A stretch of DNA of 49,171 bases from SVTX01 sp964629615 (GCA_964629615.1 CAZVUD010000007.1:1-49171), one strand, 5' to 3'. Positions 34,613 through 43,650 are shown, numbered from the stretch's first letter. The notes: generated from the sequence alone by a model not told the origin. Made by a program: numbers and translations.

Positions 34613-35489
34613 CCTTGTCCTCCGCGGCATCTCCGGCACTGCCCGTGCCTATGGGATCGGTGTTTATATCGTGATCTGTAACTATCATAACATAGGTAAG
34701 GCTTGAAAGATCGGCAAATACCTCTATCTTTGCGCTAACAGTCCTGTCATATGCATTTTCTCTGACCTCGACCACCCTGCCTATCGGTATTCCGCGCGGA
34801 TACACACTGCCAAGACCGCTCGTGTATACCATATCTCCGACAGTGACATCACAGTTCTCGCGAAGATAATTCATATGGCAATAATTCGTATCCTTGTTCA
34901 TAACATCGCCCTCGACTATGCCTATATCACCACTGCGGTAGATATATGCGCCCACACCCGACGTGTCCTCTATCACGGTGCGAACCTTGCACCAATTGTA
35001 TCCGACCTCAAAAACGCATCCTACAAGTCCGCTTGAAACTATAACAGGCATGCCCTTCTCTATCCCGTCGCCCGAGCCTCGATTTAAGGTCATTACCGTC
35101 ATATAGGATTCCGAGCCGCGGGATATTATCAGTGCATCGCAAAGTGTGAGATCCGAATATATGCGTTTAAGCTCAAGATATTCTCTCAACCTGTCGTTTT
35201 CTTCTCTTACAGCCTGCGAGTCGTTAAGCTCACTCTTGTAGCTGTCTATCTCTTGGCGCAAGCTCTCATTTTCAGACAAGAGATCATCCATATCTCTGAA
35301 ATATTCGGTATACCCGATAAATCCGTCGCGTATCCTGTATCCGCACCATCGCAGTGGATAAAGCAGTGTGTTGACGCCGTCTGCAAGATAATTCTGCAGT
35401 CCCATGGCAGACAAAACAGACGTGAATATGATAAGCGCAAGCGATATCGACACGCAAGCGATAAAAAATTTATTTTTCAAAAATTTCAA
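34605..35489 (-). CDS. mreC: Rod shape-determining protein MreC
   Basis: Bitopic scaffold of the elongasome that activates PBP2/RodA. A membrane helix (FFIACVSISLALIIFTSVLSAMG) is followed by a periplasmic-side coiled coil (LLSENESLRQEIDSYKSEL to REENDRLREYLELK) and two beta barrels containing GMPVIVSSGLVGCVFEVG and VYTSGLGSVYPRGIPIG. The start is not ATG: TTG 35489 has GGAGG eleven bases upstream and is preferred over TTG 35507, which has no site. mreB is absent here. The upstream gap holds five DnaA-box-like sites, and an extended -10 (TGTTATAAG, minus strand, 35549-35557) may be its promoter. Confidence 0.9.
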   Translation of the reverse strand: MKFLKNKFFIACVSISLALIIFTSVLSAMGLQNYLADGVNTLLYPLRWCGYRIRDGFIGYTEYFRDMDDLLSENESLRQEIDSYKSELNDSQAVREENDRLREYLELKRIYSDLTLCDALIISRGSESYMTVMTLNRGSGDGIEKGMPVIVSSGLVGCVFEVGYNWCKVRTVIEDTSGVGAYIYRSGDIGIVEGDVMNKDTNYCHMNYLRENCDVTVGDMVYTSGLGSVYPRGIPIGRVVEVRENAYDRTVSAKIEVFADLSSLTYVMIVTDHDINTDPIGTGSAGDAAEDKDA

Positions 35490-35514
35490 AGCCGATATCG
35501 CCTCCAAATATAAG

Positions 35515-35706
35515 TTTTCAACAAGGTTTTCAACACGCTGTGGAAAACCTTATAACATGTGACATTTATCAGTTTTTTTATGTGAATAAATTGTTGACAT
35601 CTCTGTTAAAATATCGAAAAACAGCTTTTTTTAAAAGCATTTTTCTTTTTTGTGGAAAATTCTTATATTTTCTGATAAGAATATCATTTCCACCGAGTTT
35701 TCAACA
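35515..35706. promoter_or_regulatory. Cluster of five DnaA-box-like sites before mreC
   Basis: TTTTCAACA at 35515-35523, 35527-35535 and 35698-35706, and TGTGGAAAA at 35539-35547 and 35651-35659. These are the same 9-mers that fill the dnaA-dnaN origin gap. Three of them adjoin a possible extended -10 for mreC at 35549-35557. Confidence 0.6.
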
Positions 35707-35717
35707 ATCAGACCGCA

Positions 35718-37664
35718 TCAGATATCAAGGAACTGTGCAAGGTTTGCATTCTGCTCGATAAACACTCTTCTGGGCTCGACCTTGTCGCCCATGAGAAGTG
35801 AGAACATCTCGTCGCATGCGACTGCATCCTCGATAGTTACCTTAAGTATGGTCCTGTGCTCAGGATTCATCGTGGTATCCCAAAGCTGATCGGCATCCAT
35901 CTCACCAAGACCCTTATATCTGTCTGCCGCGATAAGATGCTTTCCGTCCTCGCCTCCGAGCTCCTCGATATATTTATCGCGCTCTGCGTCAGAATATGCA
36001 TACTTTATATCGGGGGATTTGGAATTCTTTCTGTACACCTTGTAAAGCGGAGGCTGTGCAAGATATACATGTCCATCGTCTATGAGCTGACGCATGTGTC
36101 TGAACAAAAATGTCAATATAAGTATTCTTATGTGCGAACCGTCGACATCGGCATCCGCCATAATGATTATCTTGCCGTAGCGCAGCTTGCTTATATCAAA
36201 TTCCTCGCCTATTCCGCATCCGAGTGCCTGTATTATCGGGATGAGGGAAAGGTTGGAATACACCTTGTCCATTCTGGTTTTTTCAACGTTCAGTACCTTA
36301 CCTCTCAAGGGCAGGATAGCCTGGAACTTCGGATTTCTTCCCTGCTTTGCGCTACCTCCCGCGGAATCTCCCTCTACAAGATAGAGCTCTGTAAGTGTAG
36401 CGTCCTTTTCCTGACAGTCCGCAAGCTTTCCGGGAAGCGAGCTGCCCTCAAAAAGTCCGCTCTTTCTCGATGTTTCTCTTGCCTTTCTTGCCGCCTCTCT
36501 TGCACGTGATGCCGCAAGTGCCTTTTCAAGTATAGCCTTTGCCGTTGCAGGATTTTCCTCAAAATATTCCGAGAGCTTCGCATTGACCGTGTTCTCCACA
36601 AGTGTGCGGATATCGGAGTTTCCGAGCTTTGCCTTGGTCTGGCTCTCAAACTGTGCATTTTCAAGCTTTACGCTAACGATAGCGCAAAGTCCCTCGCGGA
36701 CATCCTCGCCCGAAAGATTCTTGTCGCTGTCGCGCAAAATACCATTCTTGCGCGCGTAGTCATTTATAACTCTCGTAAGACCCGACTTAAAGCCTGTTTC
36801 ATGCGTACCGCCCTCGACCGTGTTCATGTTGTTTGCAAAGGTCATTACACATTCGTTGTATCCGTCATTGTACTGAAGGGCGATCTCGGCAACGCTCGTG
36901 TCCTTTTCCGCCTTCATGTATATAACATCGTTGTGAACAGGGTCGTTGTGTCTGGTCTCCGTGAGCCATGAAACAAAGCTGCATACACCGCCTTCATAGC
37001 AGAATTCGGTCTCTCTGGGCTCGTTTTCTCTTGCATCTATAAGCACGATCCTGATGCCTGCGTTAAGGAAGGATTGCTCCCTCATACGCGCAGACAGTAT
37101 ATCATAGTCAAATACCGTTTCTTCAAATATCTCAGGGTCAGGCTTGAAGGTGACTCTCACACCGTGAGGACGCTCGGGAGAATCTCCCTCACATACAAAT
37201 CCTCTTGCGACCTTACCGCGCTCAAATCTTTCGGTATATCTCTTGCCCTCATAGCAGTCGTCAAGCTCTACCCAGAGCGAGAGCGCGTTTACAACAGATG
37301 CACCAACACCGTGAAGTCCGCCTGCGATCTTGTATCCGCCGCCGCCAAACTTACCGCCTGCATGAAGTATGGTATATACTACCTCGGGCGTGGGTATTCC
37401 TTCCTTGGGATGTATGCCTGCAGGTATACCGCGTCCGTTATCCTCAACTGTTATGCTGTTGTCATAATTTATAGTGACGGTTATCTTGTCACAGTATCCG
37501 GCGAGTGCTTCGTCTATAGAGTTGTCAACTATCTCGTAAACAAGATGATGCAGCCCCCTTATGGACGTCGTACCGATATACATACCAGGACGCTTGCGCA
37601 CTGCCTCAAGTCCCTCAAGGACCTGTATTTCGTTTTCGCCGTAATGGTTGTTCTGTTCTGACAT
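35718..37664 (-). CDS. gyrB: DNA gyrase subunit B
   Basis: ATPase subunit of gyrase. The 648-residue protein has the GHKL ATP-binding domain (EIVDNSIDEALAGYC, EDNGRGIP, GGLHGVGASVVNALS), the transducer domain, and the TOPRIM domain (LVEGDSAGGSAKQGR, MADADVDGSHI). The C-terminal tail is AADRYKGLGEMDADQLWDTTMNP through EQNANLAQFLDI. Length and motifs fit gyrase rather than ParE. ATG 37664 follows AAAGGAA. It is downstream of recF and remB, as usual beside the origin. Confidence 0.97.
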   Translation of the reverse strand: MSEQNNHYGENEIQVLEGLEAVRKRPGMYIGTTSIRGLHHLVYEIVDNSIDEALAGYCDKITVTINYDNSITVEDNGRGIPAGIHPKEGIPTPEVVYTILHAGGKFGGGGYKIAGGLHGVGASVVNALSLWVELDDCYEGKRYTERFERGKVARGFVCEGDSPERPHGVRVTFKPDPEIFEETVFDYDILSARMREQSFLNAGIRIVLIDARENEPRETEFCYEGGVCSFVSWLTETRHNDPVHNDVIYMKAEKDTSVAEIALQYNDGYNECVMTFANNMNTVEGGTHETGFKSGLTRVINDYARKNGILRDSDKNLSGEDVREGLCAIVSVKLENAQFESQTKAKLGNSDIRTLVENTVNAKLSEYFEENPATAKAILEKALAASRAREAARKARETSRKSGLFEGSSLPGKLADCQEKDATLTELYLVEGDSAGGSAKQGRNPKFQAILPLRGKVLNVEKTRMDKVYSNLSLIPIIQALGCGIGEEFDISKLRYGKIIIMADADVDGSHIRILILTFLFRHMRQLIDDGHVYLAQPPLYKVYRKNSKSPDIKYAYSDAERDKYIEELGGEDGKHLIAADRYKGLGEMDADQLWDTTMNPEHRTILKVTIEDAVACDEMFSLLMGDKVEPRRVFIEQNANLAQFLDI

Positions 37665-37704
37665 ATTTCTGTTCCTTTACTGAATTTATTTTACAGGTTT
37701 TCTT

Positions 37705-37962
37705 TTATATGTTTGATATCTGCATGCGTCCGCACAGCGACTGTGTAGACAATTGTGAAAAGCAGACCATGTATTTTCCGTTTTCTTTGTATAGTATAAA
37801 GGATTTTGGGATCTCGTCCTTTGCCGAGAGCAAAAGTCCGTTCTTTTGCGCCGACGAGAGATATTTGCGCGTGAGAGATTCCACTGTGGCTGTGTCGGCA
37901 TCAAATATGCCGATTATATCGCGCATCCTTATATTTTTGTTGTTTCCGACGTGCAGGTACAT
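37705..37962 (-). CDS. remB: RemB-like protein (DUF370/YaaB)
   Basis: Short (85-residue) protein of the YaaB/RemB family, which in B. subtilis lies between recF and gyrB and is linked to extracellular matrix gene control. The N-terminus MYLHVGNNKNIRMRDIIGIF matches the family. The start is ATG 37962, ten bases from GGAGG; ATG 37971 is only one base from that site. It lies 23 bp after recF and 40 bp before gyrB, matching the order in Bacillus. Confidence 0.85.
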   Translation of the reverse strand: MYLHVGNNKNIRMRDIIGIFDADTATVESLTRKYLSSAQKNGLLLSAKDEIPKSFILYKENGKYMVCFSQLSTQSLCGRMQISNI

Positions 37963-37985
37963 AAAGCTCATTCCTCCATTGCCTT

Positions 37986-39107
37986 TTAAGCTTGCGATAT
38001 GGGGGCGTATTCTCCGCCCTTTACACGTATTATGCTTGCACCGCTGAGCATGTGAGGCTCGCAGGATGTCATTATCACCTGCTTGTCGCGTATGCTGTCT
38101 GTAAGATATGCTCTGCGCGATGCATCAAGCTCCGAGAAAACATCGTCAAGCAAAAACACAGGGTGATCTCCGCCGTTGTATTGCTTTATTATCTCGCCCT
38201 CCGACAGCTTCATGGCTAAAGAGAGAGAGCGCTGTTGCCCCTGAGAGCAGTAAAAACGCGCGGATCTTCCGTTCAGCTCGATCTCAATGTCATCCTTGTG
38301 TATTCCCCACAAAGTCGCTCCTGCGCCGATCTCGCGGTCGTGACGGGTCGTGTAAAGGTCAAGATACGCCTTTTCACATATATCGCGGTCATTAAGATCG
38401 TCGCCCTTGAGCCCTGATGATGAGATATACGTCATATTCGGCTTTTCTCTGTTTCCCGTCATGTCATAGAGGCATCTCTCAACATGCTCGGATGCAAGGG
38501 CGAGATATTCTGTCCTGTAACGGGTTATCTCTGCCGCGCTCCTTGCAAGCTGGTGCGACCAGACATCTATCGTAGACTCAAAGCTTCTGCGATCCTCCTG
38601 CGCGCTCTTTATCAGAGAATTGCGCTCACGGAGTAATGCATTGTATCTTTGAAGCTCTTTTATGTACAGCGGCTTTATCTGCGATACGCCAATGTCAAGA
38701 AAGCTTCTGCGCATGGAAGGACCTTCTTTTATTATGTTCAGATGCTCAGGGCAGAAAAGCACAACCTTGAAAGCCCCGACCATCTCGGACATCTTCTGTA
38801 CCTTAACCTTGTTGTGGCGTATGGTCTTTTGCCGCTTTCCGCTGAAGATGTCAAGCTCTATCTCCATGTCACGCAGGCTGTCGCTGTATGTATTTTTGAC
38901 ATGCGCGCTGTCGCATCCGAAGCGGATCATGTCGGAATCGGACTGTGCCCTGAAGCTTCTGCCGAGCGAGGTCACATATATCGCCTCAAGCAGATTGGTC
39001 TTGCCTTGCGCGTTGTCACCGAGAAGAATGTTGACACCGGGGGAAAACTCAACGTCCGCATTTGTTATGTTACGAAAATTTTCAACTTGTATTCTTTTGC
39101 AGAGCAT
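37986..39107 (-). CDS. recF: DNA replication and repair protein RecF
   Basis: SMC-like ATPase that loads RecA at gaps with RecO and RecR. The 373-residue protein has Walker A GDNAQGKT (31-38), a signature region YCSQGQQRSLSLAMKLSEGE, and Walker B FLLDDVFSELD. GAAAGGA precedes ATG 39107. Upstream lies an 826-bp gap full of repeats separating it from dnaN, which is unusual, since these two genes are normally close. Confidence 0.96.
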   Translation of the reverse strand: MLCKRIQVENFRNITNADVEFSPGVNILLGDNAQGKTNLLEAIYVTSLGRSFRAQSDSDMIRFGCDSAHVKNTYSDSLRDMEIELDIFSGKRQKTIRHNKVKVQKMSEMVGAFKVVLFCPEHLNIIKEGPSMRRSFLDIGVSQIKPLYIKELQRYNALLRERNSLIKSAQEDRRSFESTIDVWSHQLARSAAEITRYRTEYLALASEHVERCLYDMTGNREKPNMTYISSSGLKGDDLNDRDICEKAYLDLYTTRHDREIGAGATLWGIHKDDIEIELNGRSARFYCSQGQQRSLSLAMKLSEGEIIKQYNGGDHPVFLLDDVFSELDASRRAYLTDSIRDKQVIMTSCEPHMLSGASIIRVKGGEYAPISQA

Positions 39108-39214
39108 TGCGTTTCCTTTCAGTGAATTTTTTAGCGTTGTTTATGAAATAGAGATGAGTTTTTTAAGGTAACGGGCGAACACGGTTCGGTGCCAACGAGA
39201 AAAATCTGCAGAAT

Positions 39215-39254
39215 GACACATCATCATTTATCACGCGCTGACACCTCATCATTT
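39215..39254. repeat. Short direct repeat upstream of recF
   Basis: GACACATCATCATTT and GACACCTCATCATTT lie 25 bp apart on the plus strand, just left of the long tandem array. Confidence 0.5.
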
Positions 39255-39280
39255 CTCCCACCGGAGAAGGCTTTTGTGAG

Positions 39281-39875
39281 AAAGTTTTTTGCCAAGCATT
39301 CTTAAGATTTTTGGTTCCGTCACGTCAACATGATTTCCTCAAACTAATCACAACATGCGGGAAAGTTTTTTGCTAAGCATTCTTAAGATTTTTGGTTCCG
39401 TCACGTCAACATGATTTTCTCAAACTAATTCACAACATGCCGGAAAGTTTTTTGCCAAGCATTCTTAAGATTTTTGGTTCCGTCACGTCAACATGATTTC
39501 CTCAAACTAATCACAACATGCGGGAAAGTTTTTTGCTAAGCATTCTTAAGATTTTTGGTTCCGTCACGTCAACATGATTTTCTCAAACTAATNNNNNNNN
39601 NNNNNNNNNNNNNNNNNNNNNNNNNNNNNNNNNNNNNNNNNNNNNNNNNNNNNNNNNNNNNNNNNNNNNNNNNNNNNNNNNNNNNNNNNNNNAAGTTTTT
39701 TGCCAAGCATTCTTAAGATTTTTGGTTCCGTCACGTCAACATGATTTTCTCAAACTAATTCACAACATGCGGGAAAGTTTTTTGCCAAGCATTCTTAAGA
39801 TTTTTGGTTCCGTCACGTCAACACGATTTTCTCAAACTAATTCACAACATGCGGGAAAGTTTTTTGCCAAGCTTT
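39281..39875. repeat. Tandem array of 81/82-bp direct repeats, interrupted by an assembly gap
   Basis: Units begin with AAAGTTTTTTGC at 39281, 39362, 39444, 39525, about 39692, 39774 and 39856 (the last truncated). Each contains the core ATTCTTAAGATTTTTGGTTC. The first four alternate: an 81-bp form (GCCAAGC, ATTTCCTC, AATCAC) and an 82-bp form (GCTAAGC, ATTTTCTC, AATTCAC), so the higher-order period is 163 bp. The units after the gap are of a mixed third form. The copies are nearly identical, implying recent expansion or gene conversion. No coding function is visible; a 71-residue plus-strand frame through it merely translates the repeat. Confidence 0.93.
39593..39692. other. Assembly gap of 100 N
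   Basis: Exactly 100 N inside the tandem repeat, the default spacer for a gap of unknown size; the true repeat number is unknown. Confidence 0.98.
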
Positions 39876-39933
39876 TTTTCAAAAAAGCGGGAAAAGCGGA
39901 AAAAACGGAAAAAACGGGAAAAATCCTTGCTCC

Positions 39934-41091
39934 TTAGTCCTTTGTTCTGACGGGAAGGAGCATAAACAGCTCATCAGACGAGCCATTTGCCGCATCCTCG
40001 GAGGGCTCGATATTAACGCTCATAAGCTTTGAGGACAAAGAGATCCTTATCTTGTCAGCCGAGCAAGCCCTGACGGAATCCATAAGATATCTGTTGTTGA
40101 AGGATATAACGATATCCTCACCCTCGTGCTCTATCGGAACTTCGTCATAAATACTTCCTGCCGTAGAAACAGCGGATATCTTGAGAACATCACTCTCGAC
40201 CGTGAGCTTAACATTGGATCTGACATTTCCGACGATCCTCTCCTCTGTGATAAGCGCGGCGCGCTCAAGAGCAGAAAGCAAGCTGTCCTTGTCAACATCA
40301 ACGAATATCTTGTGATGACGAATTATAACTCTCTCATAATCAAGATATTCGCCGTTTATAAGACGGGAGAAGAATATCAGATCGCCAAGCACGATGACGA
40401 TATTTTTGTGACTCATATAAACAGTAGCCTTTTCGCCGCTTTCGCTCGACAAAAGCTTTACGAGCTCGTTTACAGACTTTGACGGCATGATGAACTTAAA
40501 ATCAGTTCCTCTGTCACTGCCCTCAAGCTTTTCAAATTCAGCCGCACAAGAGCATACCGCAAGCCTTACCGTGTCGCATGCCACGAGCTTGAGCTCTCCG
40601 CCCTCTGTCCTGATATAACATCCGTTGAGAACGGGACGAGGATTGTTTACATCCATAGCATAGCTTACCTTAAGCAGCATCTCGCGCAAGAGAGCCTGAT
40701 CTACGATAAATCCCTTTTCTGTCTTAAGGAAGGGGATCTCGGGGAAATCCGACGACTTGAGCGCACCTGTTTTGTGATTGGAGCGTCCGCTCTCGAATGT
40801 GGCTGTAAGCTTGTCGTCCACCGTCAAGGTGATATCCTCTGAATCCATTACCTTAAGTGTCTGATTGAACTTCTGCGCATTGATAATGTAAGATCCTGCC
40901 TCGATGACATCCGCCTTAATGCTGATCCTTATTCCCTTTTCAAGGTCGAATGTCGTGAGATGGCATACATCGGGGCACTCTGCCTCAATAAGTATACCGT
41001 CGATGGCTGTGAGCGTGCTTTTGCCCGATACCGACGACATGAGCGGAGCAATAGCCTTTGTGATCTCGTTTCTGTTAAATATGATCTTCAT
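39934..41091 (-). CDS. dnaN: DNA polymerase III beta subunit (sliding clamp)
   Basis: Ring-shaped processivity clamp. The 385-residue protein starts MKIIFNRNEITKAIAPLMSS and carries DFPEIP in the first half, ACDTVRLAVC in the second domain and IEPSEDAANGSSDELFMLLPVR at the end, where the family has a MLPVR-like motif. The start is ATG 41091 behind GAAAGGA; the upstream frame to 41157 has no homology. It lies beyond oriC from dnaA, on the same strand, and is followed by a repeat-filled gap instead of recF. Confidence 0.96.
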   Translation of the reverse strand: MKIIFNRNEITKAIAPLMSSVSGKSTLTAIDGILIEAECPDVCHLTTFDLEKGIRISIKADVIEAGSYIINAQKFNQTLKVMDSEDITLTVDDKLTATFESGRSNHKTGALKSSDFPEIPFLKTEKGFIVDQALLREMLLKVSYAMDVNNPRPVLNGCYIRTEGGELKLVACDTVRLAVCSCAAEFEKLEGSDRGTDFKFIMPSKSVNELVKLLSSESGEKATVYMSHKNIVIVLGDLIFFSRLINGEYLDYERVIIRHHKIFVDVDKDSLLSALERAALITEERIVGNVRSNVKLTVESDVLKISAVSTAGSIYDEVPIEHEGEDIVISFNNRYLMDSVRACSADKIRISLSSKLMSVNIEPSEDAANGSSDELFMLLPVRTKD

Positions 41092-41175
41092 AAATTTTGT
41101 CCTTTCAAAATTCTGAATTGTTTTTGATTTGAGCCGATATGCGTCAATGCCGCGCATGCGGCAAAAAGCTTTAAA

Positions 41176-41940
41176 TGCGGATAACGCAATGGCGAGTGTT
41201 GTTCTTCATCTCTCTAATTGCGCGCGCATGCGCGAGAGAGAACGAAGGAAGGATATAATGAAATCTAATAGATGTCGTAGTAGGGGAGGCGAACATGTTG
41301 AAAACAGCATTTTCCCCTTTTCCTAAAAGGATTTCTTTTCATTGCTACGACATGGAAAAGCCGCGTTTAACAGGCTTAAAATTTGTGGAAAATCCAAGAT
41401 CTTCCGAAAAATCATCAAATTTGCCTTTGTTTTACGGACATGTGGAAAAATAAAATGTTGAAAATACGTATCAATAGGTTGTCGCAAAGAGTGTTGAAAA
41501 TCTTGCGTTTTCCTTTTTCCGTAAAGGAATTTTGATTTAAGAAAATGTTGATATCTTAGTGAAAAGCCCACATTCAGACAAATGACATCTGTTTAAAAGC
41601 CTGAAGAAAACTCATTTTTGGGGAAATTTCGGCGATCTTTCAATTTTTTTACTGAATTTTCAGAAATTTGTGTCTTTTTTCAACACGTTATAGCCTGTTG
41701 AAAACTGTTGCCATATCGCGAAAATCCTTTACAAATAAAGGGTTTTAACTGTGGAAAACTGTGTTTAAAACTCATTTTCCCTCCGCGCGTTAATTATTTA
41801 ACCCCTACGACATATTTTATTGAAAAATTCTTAATATTTAAATTTGGTTTTAAACATCCACACACCTGTGGAAAACTTTTTTGAAATCGCAAAAATCCTT
41901 TAAATAAAAGGAATTTTGCTGTTAAAAACATTGTTGAAAA
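41176..41940. other. Chromosomal replication origin region (oriC) between dnaA and dnaN
   Basis: Ten 9-mers of the form TGTKGAAAA, DnaA-box-like, fill 41296-41940: at 41296, 41384, 41441, 41456, 41492, 41677 (inverted), 41696, 41750, 41867 and 41932. A TGCGGATAA at 41176-41184, one base from the canonical box, lies near dnaN. An AT-rich stretch at 41790-41855 is a plausible unwinding element. Also present are three copies of CTACGACAT (41272 inverted, 41345, 41805) and four small AAATCCTTT-type hairpins. CGCGCATGCGCG at 41223-41234 forms a palindrome flanked by CTCTC/GAGAG. The location between dnaA and dnaN is the usual one in Bacillota. Confidence 0.85.
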
Positions 41941-41948
41941 GTCGGTTA

Positions 41949-43385
41949 TTATCCCTGCTCGCGTATCTCTTTTATAAGCTCGCTGATCTCAGATTCAAAC
42001 TGAGGTGACGCATTCATCCTGTTTTCAACATTATCGATAGACGACATTACCGTCGCGTGATCTCTGTTAAACAATTTTCCAATGTTCGGAAGTGACATTT
42101 CTGTGACTGTCCTTATAAGATAAATAGCTATGTGCCTTGCATTTGCTATCTCTTTTACTCTCGATTTTCCCGAAAGCTCGGATTTCTTTACGCCATATTT
42201 CTTTTCGACCACACCAAATATCCTGTCTACCGTGACCGAAACAGGCTCTGCTCCGCCGAGAAGCTCACCCATGCAGCTCTTTGCGACCTCCATGTCTATA
42301 TTCTTTCCCGACAAAAATCTTATCGCAACAAGCTTCTTTACCGCACCCTCGATCTGACGGATGTGGGAACGCAGGTTTTCTGCAAGATATGTTATAACAT
42401 CGTCAGGAACCTCGATGCCTGCCTGCGCGATCTTGTTTTTGAATATGGCTATTCTCAGCTCAATGTCCGGGGGCTGTATGTCAGCTATGAGTCCCCACTC
42501 AAATCTTGTGCGCAATCTGTCCTCAAGCGTCTTTATCTCTCTGGGCGGACGGTCGGATGTGAGAATGATCTGCTTTCCGTCCTCGTAAAGCGCATTGAAG
42601 GTGTGGAAGAATTCCTCCTGCGTTGACACCTTGCCAGCGATAAACTGAATATCGTCTATAAGTAGCACATCGCATGTGCGGTATTTGTCGCGGAATTGTG
42701 ACATTGCCGATTTCGAAAGGCTCTCTATCATCTGGTTAGTGAAGTCCTCACCCTTTATGTATATGATGCTTGCATCGGGCGTCTTTAGCTTTATCTGGTT
42801 TGTAATAGCGTAAAGCAGGTGGGTCTTTCCGAGTCCTGAGGGACCGTATATAAAGAGAGGGTTGTAATTCTGTGCAGGGTTGTCTGCTACGGCGATACAT
42901 GCGGCGTGTGCAAATTTATTTGAATTGCCCACTATGAAGTTGTCAAACGTGTATTCGAAATTTACCGTAGGCATGGTAGAACCGATGGTTATGGGCTTTT
43001 TGTCTGCGTCGGGCAATTGCTCGTTGCGCATATAGCTCGGGCTCTCAGCCATGATGCTGTCAAGCATCTCGCGATTTTTCAGCTTGTCCGCCTCAACATC
43101 ATCGGCATCCAATCTCACGGTTACGTTTACATGGAAGCCCATAAGATCCTCAAACTCTTCTTCCATGACATCTATGTATTTTTCTTTGATTATCTTTAAC
43201 TTGAATTCGCTCTTGGTAGAAAAAACTATGGAGCTGTCGTGGTATCTTTCAAATTTGAGATCGCCAAACCAAAGAGAAACGGCGGTACTGCTGTACTTGA
43301 GCTTCAATTGCTCTTTTACCATCTCCCATATCTCCATTGCTTCGCTTTGATACTTCAATTCGTTGTCGTAATTCATGTCTTGCAA
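41949..43385 (-). CDS. dnaA: Chromosomal replication initiator DnaA
   Basis: AAA+ ATPase that opens oriC. The 478-residue protein has the N-terminal domain I, a linker, AAA+ Walker A GPSGLGKT (181-188), Walker B LLIDDIQF, sensor TSDRPP and box VII LEDRLRTRFEWGL. The domain IV helix-turn-helix has the signature FNRDHATVMSSI. The start is best placed at TTG 43385, five bases after AAAGGA; the ATG at 43376 lies too far away. A strong promoter is at 43463-43491. No DnaA boxes are seen upstream of the gene; they are all on the dnaN side. Confidence 0.96.
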   Translation of the reverse strand: MQDMNYDNELKYQSEAMEIWEMVKEQLKLKYSSTAVSLWFGDLKFERYHDSSIVFSTKSEFKLKIIKEKYIDVMEEEFEDLMGFHVNVTVRLDADDVEADKLKNREMLDSIMAESPSYMRNEQLPDADKKPITIGSTMPTVNFEYTFDNFIVGNSNKFAHAACIAVADNPAQNYNPLFIYGPSGLGKTHLLYAITNQIKLKTPDASIIYIKGEDFTNQMIESLSKSAMSQFRDKYRTCDVLLIDDIQFIAGKVSTQEEFFHTFNALYEDGKQIILTSDRPPREIKTLEDRLRTRFEWGLIADIQPPDIELRIAIFKNKIAQAGIEVPDDVITYLAENLRSHIRQIEGAVKKLVAIRFLSGKNIDMEVAKSCMGELLGGAEPVSVTVDRIFGVVEKKYGVKKSELSGKSRVKEIANARHIAIYLIRTVTEMSLPNIGKLFNRDHATVMSSIDNVENRMNASPQFESEISELIKEIREQG

Positions 43386-43462
43386 AAAGATCCTTTCTGC
43401 ACATGTGTGCGATTTTGCATTTCTATGTGTACGGTATGTCCCTATAAAATAATATATATATT

Positions 43463-43491
43463 ATTATAACATATATATAGCATTTTTTCAA
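43463..43491 (-). promoter_or_regulatory. Sigma-A-type promoter for dnaA
   Basis: TTGAAA (43486-43491) and TATAAT (43463-43468) on the minus strand with a 17-base spacer. Confidence 0.8.
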
Positions 43492-43549
43492 GTCACCTTT
43501 TGATTTTTTTCAAAGTTTGGGCGCAAAATGTAAATTTTTTTGTAAACTG

Positions 43550-43592
43550 AAAAAATATCCAAAGAAACAGCTTTGTCCTTTGGATATTTTTT
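43550..43592. terminator. Terminator after the Sel1 gene
   Basis: A 15-bp stem AAAAAATATCCAAAG with its complement, loop of 13 bases, with T-run or A-run on both sides, 58 bp past the Sel1 gene stop. Confidence 0.8.
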
Positions 43593-43650
43593 CAAAATAT
43601 GTAAATTATTGTCAATTATTCTAAAGCTTGCATTTTTGGCTTCAAGTGCA

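Noticed and set aside
39281..39875. CRISPR array
   Set aside because: The units are 81-82 bp direct repeats with no unique spacers and no cas genes nearby.
39722..39937. 71-codon frame across the tandem repeats
   Set aside because: Its peptide simply repeats with the DNA unit and ends in low-complexity Lys/Thr. There is no ribosome binding site.
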